Below, piece after piece: positions 8,714-17,127 of a DNA stretch of 64,000 nt (position 1 is its first letter; every line of letters begins with the position of its first letter). This stretch comes from Agrococcus sp. ARC_14. Lineage in GTDB: Bacteria > Actinomycetota > Actinomycetes > Actinomycetales > Microbacteriaceae. The position numbers were made by a program, and so were the translations under genes. Below the pieces are notes generated by a model. That model saw only the letters and a program-made list of their open reading frames with translations. It was not told where the DNA came from and searched no databases. The DNA lies in the NCBI RefSeq assembly GCF_022436485.1, contig NZ_JAKUDO010000001.1, forward strand, positions 1,922,001 to 1,986,000, written 5' to 3'.

Positions 8714-10324
8714 ATGATCGCAGTGTCCGGCTTCGACCTCTCCATCGGTCCTCGCACCCTGATGAGCGATGTGTCGTTCCGCATCTCGGCGGGCGACAAG
8801 ATCGGCCTCGTCGGTCGCAACGGTGCGGGCAAGACCACCATGACCAAGGTGCTCGCGGGCATCAGCGACGACCGCGACGGCCACACCTTCGCCGGCTCGA
8901 TCGACCGCAGCGGCGAGATCGGCTACCTGCCGCAGGACCCGCGCTCCGGCGACCCGCAGCAGACGGCCCGCCGCCGCATCCTCGATGCGCGCGGCATCGG
9001 CGAGCTCGTCGAGGGCATGCGCGTCGCGACCGAGCAGATGGGCGAGGCCGGCGCGGTCGCCGACGCGGCCATGCGTCGCTACGGCAATCTCGAGGATCGC
9101 TTCCTGGCGCTCGGCGGCTACGCGGCAGAGGCTGAGGCCGCGGCCATCGCGTCCAACCTGCAGCTGCCCGACCGCATCCTCGACCAGCCGCTCGAGACGC
9201 TCTCGGGTGGCCAGCGCCGCCGCATCGAGCTCGCTCGCATCCTCTTCTCCGGTGCGGACACCATGCTGCTCGACGAGCCCACGAACCACCTCGACGCCGA
9301 CTCGGTCGTGTGGCTGCGCGAGTTCCTCAAGGGCTATCAGGGCGGCCTGCTCGTCATCAGCCACGACGTCCAGCTCGTCGAAGAGACGGTGAACCGGGTC
9401 TTCTACCTCGACGCCAACCGCCAGGTCATCGACATCTACAACATGTCGTGGAAGCTCTACCTGCGCCAGCGCGAGGCCGACGCAGAGCGCCGCAAGCGCG
9501 AGCGCGCGAACGTCGAGAAGCAGGCGAGCCAGCTCGAGCTGCAGGCGGCGAAGATGGGCGCGAAGGCCACGAAGGCCGTCGCCTCGAAGCAGATGGCGAA
9601 GCGCGCAGAGCGGATGCGGTCGGGGCTCGAGGACGAGCGCGCGGTCGACCGGGTGGCCAAGCTGCGCTTTCCGAAGCCCGCGCCGGTCGGAAAGACGCCG
9701 ATCATGGCCCGCGACCTCTCGAAGTCCTACGGCTCGCTCGAGATCTTCACGGCCGTCGACCTGGCCGTCGACCGCGGCTCGCGCGTCGTCATCCTCGGTC
9801 TCAACGGCGCGGGCAAGACGACGCTGCTGCGCATCCTCGCCGGCGTCTCCGAGAGCGACACGGGCGAGATCGATCGCGGCCACGGGCTGCGGGTCGGCTA
9901 CTACGCGCAGGAGCACGAGACGCTCGACATCGAGCGCTCGGTGCTGCAGAACATGGTCACGGCCTCACCCGACATCACCTCGACAGAGGCCCGCCGAGTG
10001 CTGGGCTCGTTCCTGTTCACGGGCGACGACGCCGACAAGCCCGCGCGCGTGCTCTCCGGCGGGGAGAAGACCAGGCTCTCGCTCGCGATGCTCGTGGTCT
10101 CGAGCGCCAACCTGCTGCTGCTCGACGAGCCGACGAACAACCTCGACCCGGCCAGCCGCGAGGAGATCCTCGGGGCGCTGGGCGCCTACGAGGGCGCGGT
10201 CATCCTCGTCAGCCACGATGAGGGCGCCGTCGAGGCGCTCGACCCCGAGCGCGTGCTGATCATGCCGGATGGCACCGAGGATCTCTGGAACCCCGACTAC
10301 CTCGACCTGATCGGCCTGGCCTAG
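8714..10324 (+). CDS. ABC-F family ATPase (Uup/EttA-like translation factor)
   Basis: A soluble protein with two ABC ATPase domains and no membrane segments, as in ABC-F factors that act on the ribosome. Domain 1 has GRNGAGKTT, LSGGQRRR and LLDEPTNHLD. A basic coiled-coil linker (about residues 240-310, rich in Arg/Lys/Gln) follows, then domain 2 with GLNGAGKTT, LSGGEKTR and LLDEPTNNLD. The start chosen is ATG 8714, behind GAGAGAGG at 8695-8702, rather than an upstream GTG at 8690. That gives 536 residues. The subtype (housekeeping or antibiotic-protective) cannot be decided from sequence alone. Confidence 0.92.
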   Translation: MIAVSGFDLSIGPRTLMSDVSFRISAGDKIGLVGRNGAGKTTMTKVLAGISDDRDGHTFAGSIDRSGEIGYLPQDPRSGDPQQTARRRILDARGIGELVEGMRVATEQMGEAGAVADAAMRRYGNLEDRFLALGGYAAEAEAAAIASNLQLPDRILDQPLETLSGGQRRRIELARILFSGADTMLLDEPTNHLDADSVVWLREFLKGYQGGLLVISHDVQLVEETVNRVFYLDANRQVIDIYNMSWKLYLRQREADAERRKRERANVEKQASQLELQAAKMGAKATKAVASKQMAKRAERMRSGLEDERAVDRVAKLRFPKPAPVGKTPIMARDLSKSYGSLEIFTAVDLAVDRGSRVVILGLNGAGKTTLLRILAGVSESDTGEIDRGHGLRVGYYAQEHETLDIERSVLQNMVTASPDITSTEARRVLGSFLFTGDDADKPARVLSGGEKTRLSLAMLVVSSANLLLLDEPTNNLDPASREEILGALGAYEGAVILVSHDEGAVEALDPERVLIMPDGTEDLWNPDYLDLIGLA

Positions 10325-10389
10325 CCTCAGAACCGCGTGCGCACCGAGCCGTGCGCCCGGCAGCGGCCAGCAGGGGAGGGAGGCCCACC

Positions 10390-11049
10390 ATGGATGAGCC
10401 CACCGGCTGGTTGGCGATCGTGCGCGACGGCTTCACCGGCATCGGCATCCTCGCCTTCGCGATCTCCGGCGCGCTGCTCGCCGTGCAGAAGCGCATGGAC
10501 TTCGTCGGCATGGCCGGCCTCGCCGTCGTGACGGCGACCGGCGGCGGCATGCTGCGGGACGTGCTCATCGGCGCCACCCCGGTCGCGGCGCTGGTGGACT
10601 GGTGGATGCTGCTGGTCGCGCTGACCGGTGCCCTGGTCGTCTGGGTGCTGCACCGTTGGATGGCGCGCCTCCACAAGCCCGTGCTGGTCTTCGACGCGAT
10701 CGGTCTCGGCATCTTCGTCGTGGAGGGCGCCAGGAAGGCCGTGGAGCTCGGTGTCGGGCCGGTGGGCGCTGCACTGGTCGGCATGCTGACAGGCATCGGT
10801 GGCGGCATCCTGCGCGATGCGCTCGCCAACGACATCCCCGCGGTCTTCCGGCGCGACTCGCGCCTGTATCTGCTGCCGGCCCTGCTGGGCTCGAGCGCCG
10901 CGGCCGCCGTGGTCGAGCTCGGCTACGGCCACTGGGCCGTGCTCGCGGGCATCGCCGCCGCGGTGGTCGCGCTGCGCATCGCCAGCGAGCTGCTGCACTG
11001 GCACGTGCCCGCGCTGAAGACCGAGGCGATCGACCTCATCCGCGACTGA
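10390..11049 (+). CDS. TRIC-type cation channel family membrane protein (UPF0126)
   Basis: A 219-residue membrane protein with seven predicted helices made of two repeated three-helix units, each with a glycine-rich motif: TATGGGMLRDVL near residue 52 and TGIGGGILRDAL near residue 138. This repeated GGG-x-LRD pattern is diagnostic of bacterial TRIC channels, homotrimeric K+ channels. The ATG has GGGAGGGAGG just upstream. A short G/C hairpin follows the stop. The neighbouring MerR regulator has its own promoter. Confidence 0.9.
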   Translation: MDEPTGWLAIVRDGFTGIGILAFAISGALLAVQKRMDFVGMAGLAVVTATGGGMLRDVLIGATPVAALVDWWMLLVALTGALVVWVLHRWMARLHKPVLVFDAIGLGIFVVEGARKAVELGVGPVGAALVGMLTGIGGGILRDALANDIPAVFRRDSRLYLLPALLGSSAAAAVVELGYGHWAVLAGIAAAVVALRIASELLHWHVPALKTEAIDLIRD

Positions 11050-11091
11050 CCACGGGGGCCAGCCCCCAGGGAGAACGTGGGCCTCCCGGTA

Positions 11092-11126
11092 TTGACAGTG
11101 TCGCTATCGACAGTGATGCTATCGAT
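11092..11126 (+). promoter_or_regulatory. merR-like promoter with overlapping 15-bp tandem direct repeat (putative operator)
   Basis: TTGACA at 11092-11097, a 17-base spacer, GATGCT at 11115-11120, then 6 bases to the ATG. Two head-to-tail 15-bp repeats (ACAGTGTCGCTATCG at 11095-11109 and ACAGTGATGCTATCG at 11110-11124, 13 of 15 identical) fill the space between the -35 box and the start. A regulator bound here would block transcription, so autoregulation is likely. Confidence 0.6.
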
Positions 11127-11756
11127 ATGAGGATCAGCGAGCTCAGCGAGCAGACCGGCGTCACCACGGCGTCGATCAAGTACTACGTGCGCGAGGGCCT
11201 GCTGCCGGCACCCGAGCGGGTCGGCTACAACCAGTCGGAGTACGGCACCGCCCACGTCGCGCGGCTGCGGCTCATCCGCAGCCTGCTCGACGTCGGGGGG
11301 CTCAGCGTCAGCGCCACCCGAGAGGTGCTGGCAGCAGTCGACGACGAGGCACTGCCGATCGCACGCCTGATGGGCACGGCGCAGCGCTCGATCCCGGTGC
11401 CCGAGGGCACCCCGTCGCGGACCGCCGTCGACGCGATCGGCCGGGTCGGCGACAGTCTCGGTTGGCACGTGCACCCAAGCAATCCGGGCATCCTCATCGC
11501 GGCCCGCGTGCTCGAGCACTACGAGGCGCTCGACCTGCACGAGCTCAGCGCATTGCTCGAGCCCTTCGCTGCCGCCGCCGATGCCGTGGCCCGCGCCGAG
11601 GTCGCGATCGCGGTCGCGGTCGCGGCAGGCGATCGCGACCGCATGGCCGCCATCGTCGCCGTCGGCACCGTGCTCGGCGATTCTTTGCTCGCCGGACTGC
11701 GCCGCATCGCGCAGGAGTCCGCTGCCCGCGAGGCCCGTCCCGACAGCACAGCCTGA
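11127..11756 (+). CDS. MerR family transcriptional regulator
   Basis: A 209-residue regulator with an N-terminal MerR-type winged helix (MRISELSEQTGVTTASIKYYVREGLLPAPERVGYN, broken here at RVGYN; residues 1-35) and a C-terminal all-alpha domain of unknown ligand. No metal-binding cysteines of MerR/ZntR type are seen, so a drug- or TipA-like sensor is more plausible than a metal sensor. The start has no SD but has a strong -35/-10 pair ending 6 bases upstream; the mRNA is probably leaderless. It lies 34 bp upstream of a membrane protein gene, its likely co-regulated target. Confidence 0.85.
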   Translation: MRISELSEQTGVTTASIKYYVREGLLPAPERVGYNQSEYGTAHVARLRLIRSLLDVGGLSVSATREVLAAVDDEALPIARLMGTAQRSIPVPEGTPSRTAVDAIGRVGDSLGWHVHPSNPGILIAARVLEHYEALDLHELSALLEPFAAAADAVARAEVAIAVAVAAGDRDRMAAIVAVGTVLGDSLLAGLRRIAQESAAREARPDSTA

Positions 11757-11790
11757 ACCCTCAGTCAGCATCCACGCACCAGGAGCCACC

Positions 11791-12783
11791 ATGCCCAGTC
11801 AGCTGCAGGCGATCGACCTGCACCCCGCACGCCTGCACCGTCCGCTGCTCGCGCTCACCGCGCTCATGAGCATCTCCGCCGTCGCCTGCGTCGTGCTGGC
11901 CATCATCGCGCCCGTCGAGATCCTGGGCACCAACGGTTGGCTCAAGCCACTCAAGTTCTCGATCTCGATCGCGATCTTCGCGGCCACGATCGCCCTCATC
12001 CTCGACACCATCTCGCAGGGCTCGCGCACCCCATCCCGCCGTCTCTGGTGGATGGGCACGGTGATCGCGGTGGCGCTGCTGATCGAGCAGGTCGTCATCG
12101 TCGCCGCCGTCCTGCGCGGCACCACGAGCCATTTCAACGTCGCTGACCCGTTCGTCGGAACGCTCTGGACGATCATGGGCGTCTCGATCGCGGCGGTCTG
12201 GGTGCTCACGCTGGTGCTCGGCATCGTCGTCTGGGCTCGGCGCGGGGGAGACCCTGCCAGGCGCGCGGCGCTCCGGATCGGCATCGTGGTCGGGCTCGCT
12301 GGCATGGCGGTCGCGTTCTTCATGACCTCCCCGAGCTCGGAGCAGCTGCGCGACTTCCAGGGCATCGCAGGCGCCCACGCGGTGGGGATCGCCGATGGCG
12401 GCCCCGGGATCCCGCTGCTCGGCTGGTCGACCGTCGGCGGCGATCTGCGGGCGCCGCACTTCATCGGCATGCACGCGCTGCAAGGCATGCCGCTGCTGGT
12501 CTGGGGCATGGAACGGCTCGCCGCCCGCGTGCCTGCGCTGCGCCGCAGCTCGGTGCGCACCGGCTTCGCCTGGATCGCCGGCGCGCTCTGGGCCGGTGTC
12601 ACGGCCATCACGACCTGGCAGGCGCTGCTGGGGGAGTCGGTCCTCGATCCCAGCCTGCCGATCGTGCTCGCGACCAGCGCGCTCTTCGCGGCGGGATGCA
12701 TCGCGGTGACCGCCGTGCTGCGCGGGACGGGGCGCGAGACGGCAGCGGCCGTCGGACTCGGCGACGGCAACCGAGGTCGCTGA
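11791..12783 (+). CDS. Polytopic membrane protein of unknown function
   Basis: A 330-residue protein with about eight hydrophobic helices and a short soluble N-terminus. The segment GWLKPLKFSISIAIFA at the end of helix 1 resembles a motif in uncharacterised bacterial membrane proteins. No transporter or enzyme signature is recognised. A second conserved-looking block is the histidine-containing PHFIGMHALQGMPLL near residue 230. The ATG is preceded by AGGAG. It lies downstream of the MerR gene on the same strand and may be controlled by it; the substrate is unknown. Confidence 0.7.
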   Translation: MPSQLQAIDLHPARLHRPLLALTALMSISAVACVVLAIIAPVEILGTNGWLKPLKFSISIAIFAATIALILDTISQGSRTPSRRLWWMGTVIAVALLIEQVVIVAAVLRGTTSHFNVADPFVGTLWTIMGVSIAAVWVLTLVLGIVVWARRGGDPARRAALRIGIVVGLAGMAVAFFMTSPSSEQLRDFQGIAGAHAVGIADGGPGIPLLGWSTVGGDLRAPHFIGMHALQGMPLLVWGMERLAARVPALRRSSVRTGFAWIAGALWAGVTAITTWQALLGESVLDPSLPIVLATSALFAAGCIAVTAVLRGTGRETAAAVGLGDGNRGR

Positions 12784-12798
12784 GCCCGCGTCGCGGGC
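12784..12798. terminator. Short GC hairpin between convergent genes
   Basis: GCCCGC and GCGGGC separated by 3 bases directly follow the membrane protein stop and precede the convergent VOC gene. There is no U-tract. Confidence 0.4.
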
Positions 12799-12807
12799 GA
12801 AGCGGCC

Positions 12808-13182
12808 TCAGTCCCGCTGCTCGATCAGGGTGAGCTGCGTGCCGTCGGGGTCGATCAGGAACCCCGCGCGCAGCCCCCACTCCTGCATCCGAACAGGATG
12901 CAGCCGGGGCATGCCGACCGTCGCCTCCTGCACACCTGCGCGACGCGCCGCGCCATAGAGCTCGTCGACGTCCTGGACCCGAAGGCAGCACATGAAGCTG
13001 CTCGAGGGCGGATCGAGCTGCGGGAACGAGAAGAACTCGAGCTGCAGGTCTCCGCGCGTGAGGATCATCCAACCCTGATCGCGGAACTCGCGCACGAATC
13101 CGAACGCTCCGTAGAACGCCTCGGTCGCGTCGAGGTCGCGCGACGGAAGGTTTGGTACGGCACGGTCACGGGAGATGTGCAT
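12808..13182 (-). CDS. VOC family protein (bleomycin resistance/glyoxalase fold)
   Basis: A 124-residue protein with two beta-alpha-beta-beta-beta modules of the vicinal oxygen chelate fold. The N-terminus AVPNLPSRDLDATEAFYGAFGF and the C-terminal LRAGFLIDPDGTQLTLIE are typical of bleomycin-binding-like proteins. Metal-ligand residues of true glyoxalase I are not evident, so binding or sequestration is more likely than catalysis. No antibiotic gene lies nearby. CACAAT 6 bases before the ATG could be a weak -10. Confidence 0.85.
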   Translation of the reverse strand: MHISRDRAVPNLPSRDLDATEAFYGAFGFVREFRDQGWMILTRGDLQLEFFSFPQLDPPSSSFMCCLRVQDVDELYGAARRAGVQEATVGMPRLHPVRMQEWGLRAGFLIDPDGTQLTLIEQRD

Positions 13183-13220
13183 TCATCGATTGTGCCGCCT
13201 GGCAGATCATCGATGCTCGA

Positions 13221-14018
13221 TCACGAGCGGTCGAGGATGTCGTCCTCGACATCGGCATCGGTGCGGCGCCCTCGCTTCGGCCGCTCCACCGGCGATTCGC
13301 TGCGCAGCTCGTCGCGCATGCCCCACGCCACGGCGGCGAAGCCACCCAGCGCGAACACGAACCACTGCAGCGTGTAGGACAGGTGCGGCCCCTCGTCGAG
13401 CACCGGGCGGGTCGCCACCGAGACATCGGCCGGCACTCCGCCCGCCTCGCTGACGAGCAGCCCGTACGCGCCGGTGTAGCTCGGCAGCCCGAGCTGCTCG
13501 GAGAGCGAGGGCAGGTCGACCGAGGCGATCTGCCCCTCCGGTGCACCGCGCCCGGCGATCGAGCCCTCGTTCGGCCGGAGCCGCGCGACCACGGTCGTCG
13601 GGCCTGCGGGCGTCGCCGGGTCGCTCACTGGCTGCTCGGCGCCCGAGGCCTGGTCGATCCAGCCGCGATCGACGATCATCACCGTGCCGTCGGTGGTGCG
13701 GAAGGGCGCGATCACGTCGAAGCCGACCTGCCCGCCCTGCCAGCGGCCGCGCAGCAGCAGCTGCTGGTCGAGCAGGTACTCGCCCTCGAGCAGCACGGGC
13801 GTCCACTGCTGGTCAGGATCGAAGGTGTCGAGCTCCGGCAGCACCTCGGCGACCGCGGCGGGCTCCCGGTCGTAGTTCGACTCCAGCCGGTCGATCGCGG
13901 TGAGCGCCTCTTCGCGCCGGTTCCACTGCCACGAGCCGAGCAGGCAGCAGACGACGGCGAAGACGACCGCAAGGCCGATGTAGCCGAGCCAGCGTGGCTC
14001 GCGAAGCAGGCGCAGCAT
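13221..14018 (-). CDS. SURF1 family cytochrome oxidase assembly protein
   Basis: SURF1 proteins assist heme a insertion into cytochrome c oxidase at the membrane. The 265-residue product has the family topology: an N-terminal helix (about residues 9-27, ending in LGSWQWNRRE), a large extracytoplasmic domain with VDRGWID, and a C-terminal helix (YTLQWFVFALGG). The start is ATG 14018, overlapping the upstream gene's stop by ATGA; an upstream in-frame extension to 14087 would run into that gene. It ends about 38 bp from the VOC gene. Confidence 0.9.
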   Translation of the reverse strand: MLRLLREPRWLGYIGLAVVFAVVCCLLGSWQWNRREEALTAIDRLESNYDREPAAVAEVLPELDTFDPDQQWTPVLLEGEYLLDQQLLLRGRWQGGQVGFDVIAPFRTTDGTVMIVDRGWIDQASGAEQPVSDPATPAGPTTVVARLRPNEGSIAGRGAPEGQIASVDLPSLSEQLGLPSYTGAYGLLVSEAGGVPADVSVATRPVLDEGPHLSYTLQWFVFALGGFAAVAWGMRDELRSESPVERPKRGRRTDADVEDDILDRS

Positions 14019-14257
14019 CAGGCGACGCGCTCGACGGTCTCGCCGAAGGGGGTCACGACGACCGGGAAGCCGCGCGAGCGCAGCCACTCCGCGAGCGGAT
14101 CGCGGTGCTCGCTGCAGGCAGCCCAGGTCTTGACGCGGTCGGTCGAGTGGATGCGGGGGTTGCGCCAGTGGACGGCGTGCGCGGCCGCTGCGCTGCAGCC
14201 GGCGGACGAGCAGCGCGCCGCACCCTCATCGCCGTCGAGCATCGAGAGCAGGCTCAC
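14018..14257 (-). CDS. Small conserved actinobacterial protein with CxxxGC motif
   Basis: A 79-residue protein with cysteines in a CSSAGCSAAA motif and a later AACSEH, plus the block HWRNPRIHSTDRVKTW. Similar proteins are sometimes labelled acetone carboxylase in databases, a name I consider unsupported. The four Cys/His pattern suggests a small metal-binding fold; this is inference. The start is GTG 14257, overlapping the DUF3099 stop (GTGA), and its own stop overlaps the SURF1 start, so three genes are coupled. Confidence 0.75.
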   Translation of the reverse strand: MSLLSMLDGDEGAARCSSAGCSAAAAHAVHWRNPRIHSTDRVKTWAACSEHRDPLAEWLRSRGFPVVVTPFGETVERVA

Positions 14258-14547
14258 CGCTGCTCCTCCGGCTCTGGCGTCGCCGAAGCGCCCGGCGGCA
14301 GCGCGTTCGGCACCTCCATGGCCGCAGGCTCGTGGTGCTGCGAGACATTCGCGATCACGACCGCGAAGTAGGGGATGAAGACGGCGAAGAAGGCGGGGAT
14401 GAGCTTCCACCAGTCCGGCACCACGAAGAAGATGAGCAGGCTCGCCACGCGCACGAGCATGAGATAGAAGTACATGCGGAAGCGTCGCTGGCGCTCTTCG
14501 TCCGGCGACATCGGGAGGTCGGTGATCGACCCAGAGGGCTCTCGCAT
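14254..14547 (-). CDS. DUF3099 family membrane protein
   Basis: A 97-residue protein with two closely spaced membrane helices (about residues 28-44 and 48-67), with the tryptophan pair PDWWKLIP between them, and a hydrophilic C-terminal tail. This matches DUF3099, a family restricted to actinobacteria with no assigned function. It heads a coupled cluster with the small Cys protein and SURF1, which hints at a link to the respiratory chain. TAGACT lies 10 bases before the ATG and may be its -10 box. Confidence 0.85.
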   Translation of the reverse strand: MREPSGSITDLPMSPDEERQRRFRMYFYLMLVRVASLLIFFVVPDWWKLIPAFFAVFIPYFAVVIANVSQHHEPAAMEVPNALPPGASATPEPEEQR

Positions 14548-14614
14548 GGCGCCCGCCAGTCTACGCCCGCGCGCAGTGCGCCGACGCGGTGACTCCTCGA
14601 TCTTCGGGGCGACG

Positions 14615-14620
14615 TAGGCT
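14615..14620 (+). promoter_or_regulatory. Likely -10 box for leaderless fabG
   Basis: TAGGCT lies 7 bases before the ATG at 14628; no SD is present. Confidence 0.6.
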
Positions 14621-14627
14621 TGCCGAC

Positions 14628-15335
14628 ATGACCTCTCGCACCGTGCTCGTCACCGGCGGCAACCGCGGCATCGGCCGCGCGATCGCCCAGTCCTTCCTCG
14701 ACGCCGGGCACCGCGTCGCGATCACCTCGCGCGACGGCTCGGGGCCGGATGGCGCGCTCGCCGTCGCCGCCGACGTCACCGACAGCGCATCCATCGACGC
14801 CGCGTTCACGACCGTCGAGGCCGAGCTCGGCCCCGTCGAAGTGGTCGTCGCGAACGCAGGCATCACCCGCGACACGCTGCTGATGCGCATGAGCGAGCAG
14901 GACTTCTCCGACGTCATCGACACCAACCTCACCGGAGCCTTCCGCGTCGTGCAGCGCGCATCGAAGGGCATGCTGCGGGCGAAGTGGGGCCGCGTGGTGC
15001 TGATCTCGAGCGTCGTGGGCCTCTACGGCGGCCCCGGCCAGGTCAACTACTCGGCCTCGAAGGCCGGCCTCGTGGGCATCGCCCGCTCGATCACCCGCGA
15101 GCTCGGCGCCCGCGGCATCACGGCCAACGTCGTCGCACCGGGCTTCATCGAGACCGACATGACGGCAGAGCTCGACGACGCCAGGCAGGCCGAGTACAAG
15201 AAGGCCATCCCCGCAGGCCGCTACGCCACCCCTGAGGAGGTGGCGAACGTCGTGCGCTGGATCGCGAGCGACGAGGCCGCCTACATCTCCGGCGCCGTCA
15301 TCCCCGTCGACGGCGGACTGGGGATGGGCCACTAG
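14628..15335 (+). CDS. fabG: Beta-ketoacyl-ACP reductase (FabG-type SDR)
   Basis: An NADPH-dependent short-chain reductase for the second step of each fatty acid elongation cycle. The 235-residue protein has the cofactor motif TGGNRGIG (9-16), NAG (76-78), catalytic S128, Y141 and K145 (YSASK), and the C-terminal SGAVIPVDGGLGMGH tail typical of FabG/MabA. In mycobacteria fabG1 is followed by inhA; here an SRPBCC gene follows instead, so inhA is not part of this unit. The start was set at ATG 14628, where the NAD(P)-binding strand begins and a -10 box lies 7 bases upstream. Confidence 0.9.
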   Translation: MTSRTVLVTGGNRGIGRAIAQSFLDAGHRVAITSRDGSGPDGALAVAADVTDSASIDAAFTTVEAELGPVEVVVANAGITRDTLLMRMSEQDFSDVIDTNLTGAFRVVQRASKGMLRAKWGRVVLISSVVGLYGGPGQVNYSASKAGLVGIARSITRELGARGITANVVAPGFIETDMTAELDDARQAEYKKAIPAGRYATPEEVANVVRWIASDEAAYISGAVIPVDGGLGMGH

Positions 15336-15355
15336 GCAGGCACGGAGGCCCTGGC

Positions 15356-15748
15356 ATGGAGACGCGGCATCTCAGCACGGTCATCCGACGCGACTGGCGC
15401 GAGGTCGCCGCGTTCGCCGGGGATCCGCAGCACCTGCAGGAGTGGGCGGCGGGCCTCGCGAGCGGCGAGCTGCGCAGCGAGGGCGACGAGCTGGTGATGG
15501 ATTCGCCCATGGGTGCGGTGCGCGTGCGGTTCGCACCGGCCAACGATCTCGGCGTGCTCGACCACGATGTGTCGCTGCCCGATGGCACGGTCGTGCACAA
15601 CCCGCTGCGCGTGCTGGCCCATCCGCATGGCGCAGAGGTGGTCTTCACGCTGCGACGACGCGGGGGTGTCACGGCGGATGCGTTCGAGGCCGACGCGCAG
15701 GCGGTGGCCGCCGACCTCGAGCGGCTGCGGTCGCTGCTGGAGGCCTGA
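15356..15748 (+). CDS. SRPBCC/polyketide cyclase-like small protein
   Basis: A 130-residue protein with the beta-rich layout of the START/SRPBCC fold: an N-terminal strand (RHLSTVIRRDWREVAAFAGDP), a VRFAPANDLGVLDHDV central strand pair and a long C-terminal helix. Such proteins bind hydrophobic ligands in a cavity. It starts 20 bp after fabG and is probably co-transcribed. No catalytic residues can be named, so the function is unassigned. Confidence 0.75.
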   Translation: METRHLSTVIRRDWREVAAFAGDPQHLQEWAAGLASGELRSEGDELVMDSPMGAVRVRFAPANDLGVLDHDVSLPDGTVVHNPLRVLAHPHGAEVVFTLRRRGGVTADAFEADAQAVAADLERLRSLLEA

Positions 15749-15751
15749 GCC

Positions 15752-16474
15752 TCAGACCCGACGCTGGTACACGCCGGTCTCGAGCTCGGTGACCCAGTGC
15801 TGCAGGAACGGGATGCGCAGCGCCCTCGCCACCTCGATCTCCGCCTCCACGTCGTAGTCGACCCGCAGCAGCTCGATGCGCGCGCCGGCGTCGGTGCCTT
15901 CGAGCCAGAGGTAGGCGGCCGATGGGTCGCCGGCGAGGTCGTTGCCCGCGCTGCCGGTGTTGGCGAGCCGCCTGCCCCGGCGCTCGTCGACGAACTGCTG
16001 GTGCAGGTCGGCGTAGATCACCAGCCCTGCCGCGCCGACGTCGCCCAGCGCATCCGTCGGCATGAACATCGCATCGAAGGCGGCGTCGTCCATCCCCGCC
16101 CGCACGCGATGATGCACCGAGTCGGCCGAGGCGTGGAACAGCCGAACGCGCTCGCCGCCGACGACCGAGTCGTGGTGGAAGGGCAGCGTGCCGAGCCAGG
16201 CGAGCGCGTCTGCGCCCAGCTCGTCGCGATACCACTCCGGCGCCGTCCACGATGCCGTGCCGGGGATCGCGACCACCTCATCCCAGTTGCCGCGCACCAC
16301 CACGTCGCAGGCCTCGCGAGCGAGCTCGACGACGGCGCGACCACGCGGGCCCTTGCCCACCAGGTCGCCGCCGCACCAGATCTCGCTCGCGCCGCGGCGC
16401 CGGGCATCGGCGAGCACGGCTTCGAAGGCGGAGAGGTTGCCGTGCATGTCGGCGACGACGGCGATGCTGCTCAC
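15752..16474 (-). CDS. Metallophosphoesterase (YfcE/ApaH-like)
   Basis: A 240-residue calcineurin-like phosphoesterase. Metal-binding motifs are VVADMHGNLSAFEAVL (DxH, residues 7-9), GGDLVGKGP (GD, near 35), RGNWD (GNxD/E, near 62) and a later NTGSAGN. The third motif has Trp-Asp in place of the usual His-Asp. The start overlaps the serB stop by 4 bases, so it is the second gene of a serB operon. The substrate is unknown. Confidence 0.85.
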   Translation of the reverse strand: MSSIAVVADMHGNLSAFEAVLADARRRGASEIWCGGDLVGKGPRGRAVVELAREACDVVVRGNWDEVVAIPGTASWTAPEWYRDELGADALAWLGTLPFHHDSVVGGERVRLFHASADSVHHRVRAGMDDAAFDAMFMPTDALGDVGAAGLVIYADLHQQFVDERRGRRLANTGSAGNDLAGDPSAAYLWLEGTDAGARIELLRVDYDVEAEIEVARALRIPFLQHWVTELETGVYQRRV

Positions 16475-17127
16475 GACGCGAGCGCCTCCGGCAGCAGCGG
16501 GATGATGGCGCGGAAGTCGGGCTCATCGACGATGTCGGTCGCCTGCTCGCGCACCGCGGGCTTCGCGCAGAACGCGACCGAGACGCCGGCGGCAGCCATC
16601 ATCAGCAGGTCGTTGGCACCGTCGCCGACGGCGACGATGCGCTCGCGCGGCACGCCGAGGTTCAGCCGCAGCGACTCGAGCGTGTCGCGCTTGGCCGCGC
16701 CGTCGACCACCGGACCGACCGAGCGCCCCGTGAGGCGCCCATCCGCGACCTCCAGCCGGTTGGCGCGGGCGTGGTCGATGCCCAACGAGGCCGCGAGCGG
16801 GTCGAGCACCTCGTGGAAGCCGCCGGAGACGGCAGCGATCACGCCGCCGCGCGCATGCACCTCGGCGATGAGCTCCTGCACCCCGTCGGTGACGGTGATC
16901 TGCGCGCGCGCCTCGTCGATGACCGAGACCGGCAGGCCCTCGAGGATCAGCAGGCGCTCGGCGAGCGATGCCGAGAAGTCGAGCTCGCCGCGCATGGCGC
17001 GCTCCGTGACGTCGGCGACGTGACGCTCGGCATCGGGCCCGACCGCGCGCGCGAGCAGCTCGATGACCTCGTCGCGGATGAGCGTCGAGTCGACGTCGGT
17101 GACGACCAGCAGCGCAGCGCCCGTCAC
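16471..17127 (-). CDS. serB: Phosphoserine phosphatase SerB
   Basis: It dephosphorylates O-phosphoserine in the last step of serine synthesis. The 218-residue HAD enzyme has DVDST (11-15), the SGGF substrate loop near residue 100, a conserved lysine in GAAKRDTL, and VGDGANDLLM for Mg2+ binding. It lacks the N-terminal ACT domains found in mycobacterial SerB2, so feedback regulation by serine through ACT is not expected. It overlaps the glgC stop by 4 bases upstream and the phosphoesterase start downstream. Confidence 0.92.
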   Translation of the reverse strand: MTGAALLVVTDVDSTLIRDEVIELLARAVGPDAERHVADVTERAMRGELDFSASLAERLLILEGLPVSVIDEARAQITVTDGVQELIAEVHARGGVIAAVSGGFHEVLDPLAASLGIDHARANRLEVADGRLTGRSVGPVVDGAAKRDTLESLRLNLGVPRERIVAVGDGANDLLMMAAAGVSVAFCAKPAVREQATDIVDEPDFRAIIPLLPEALAS

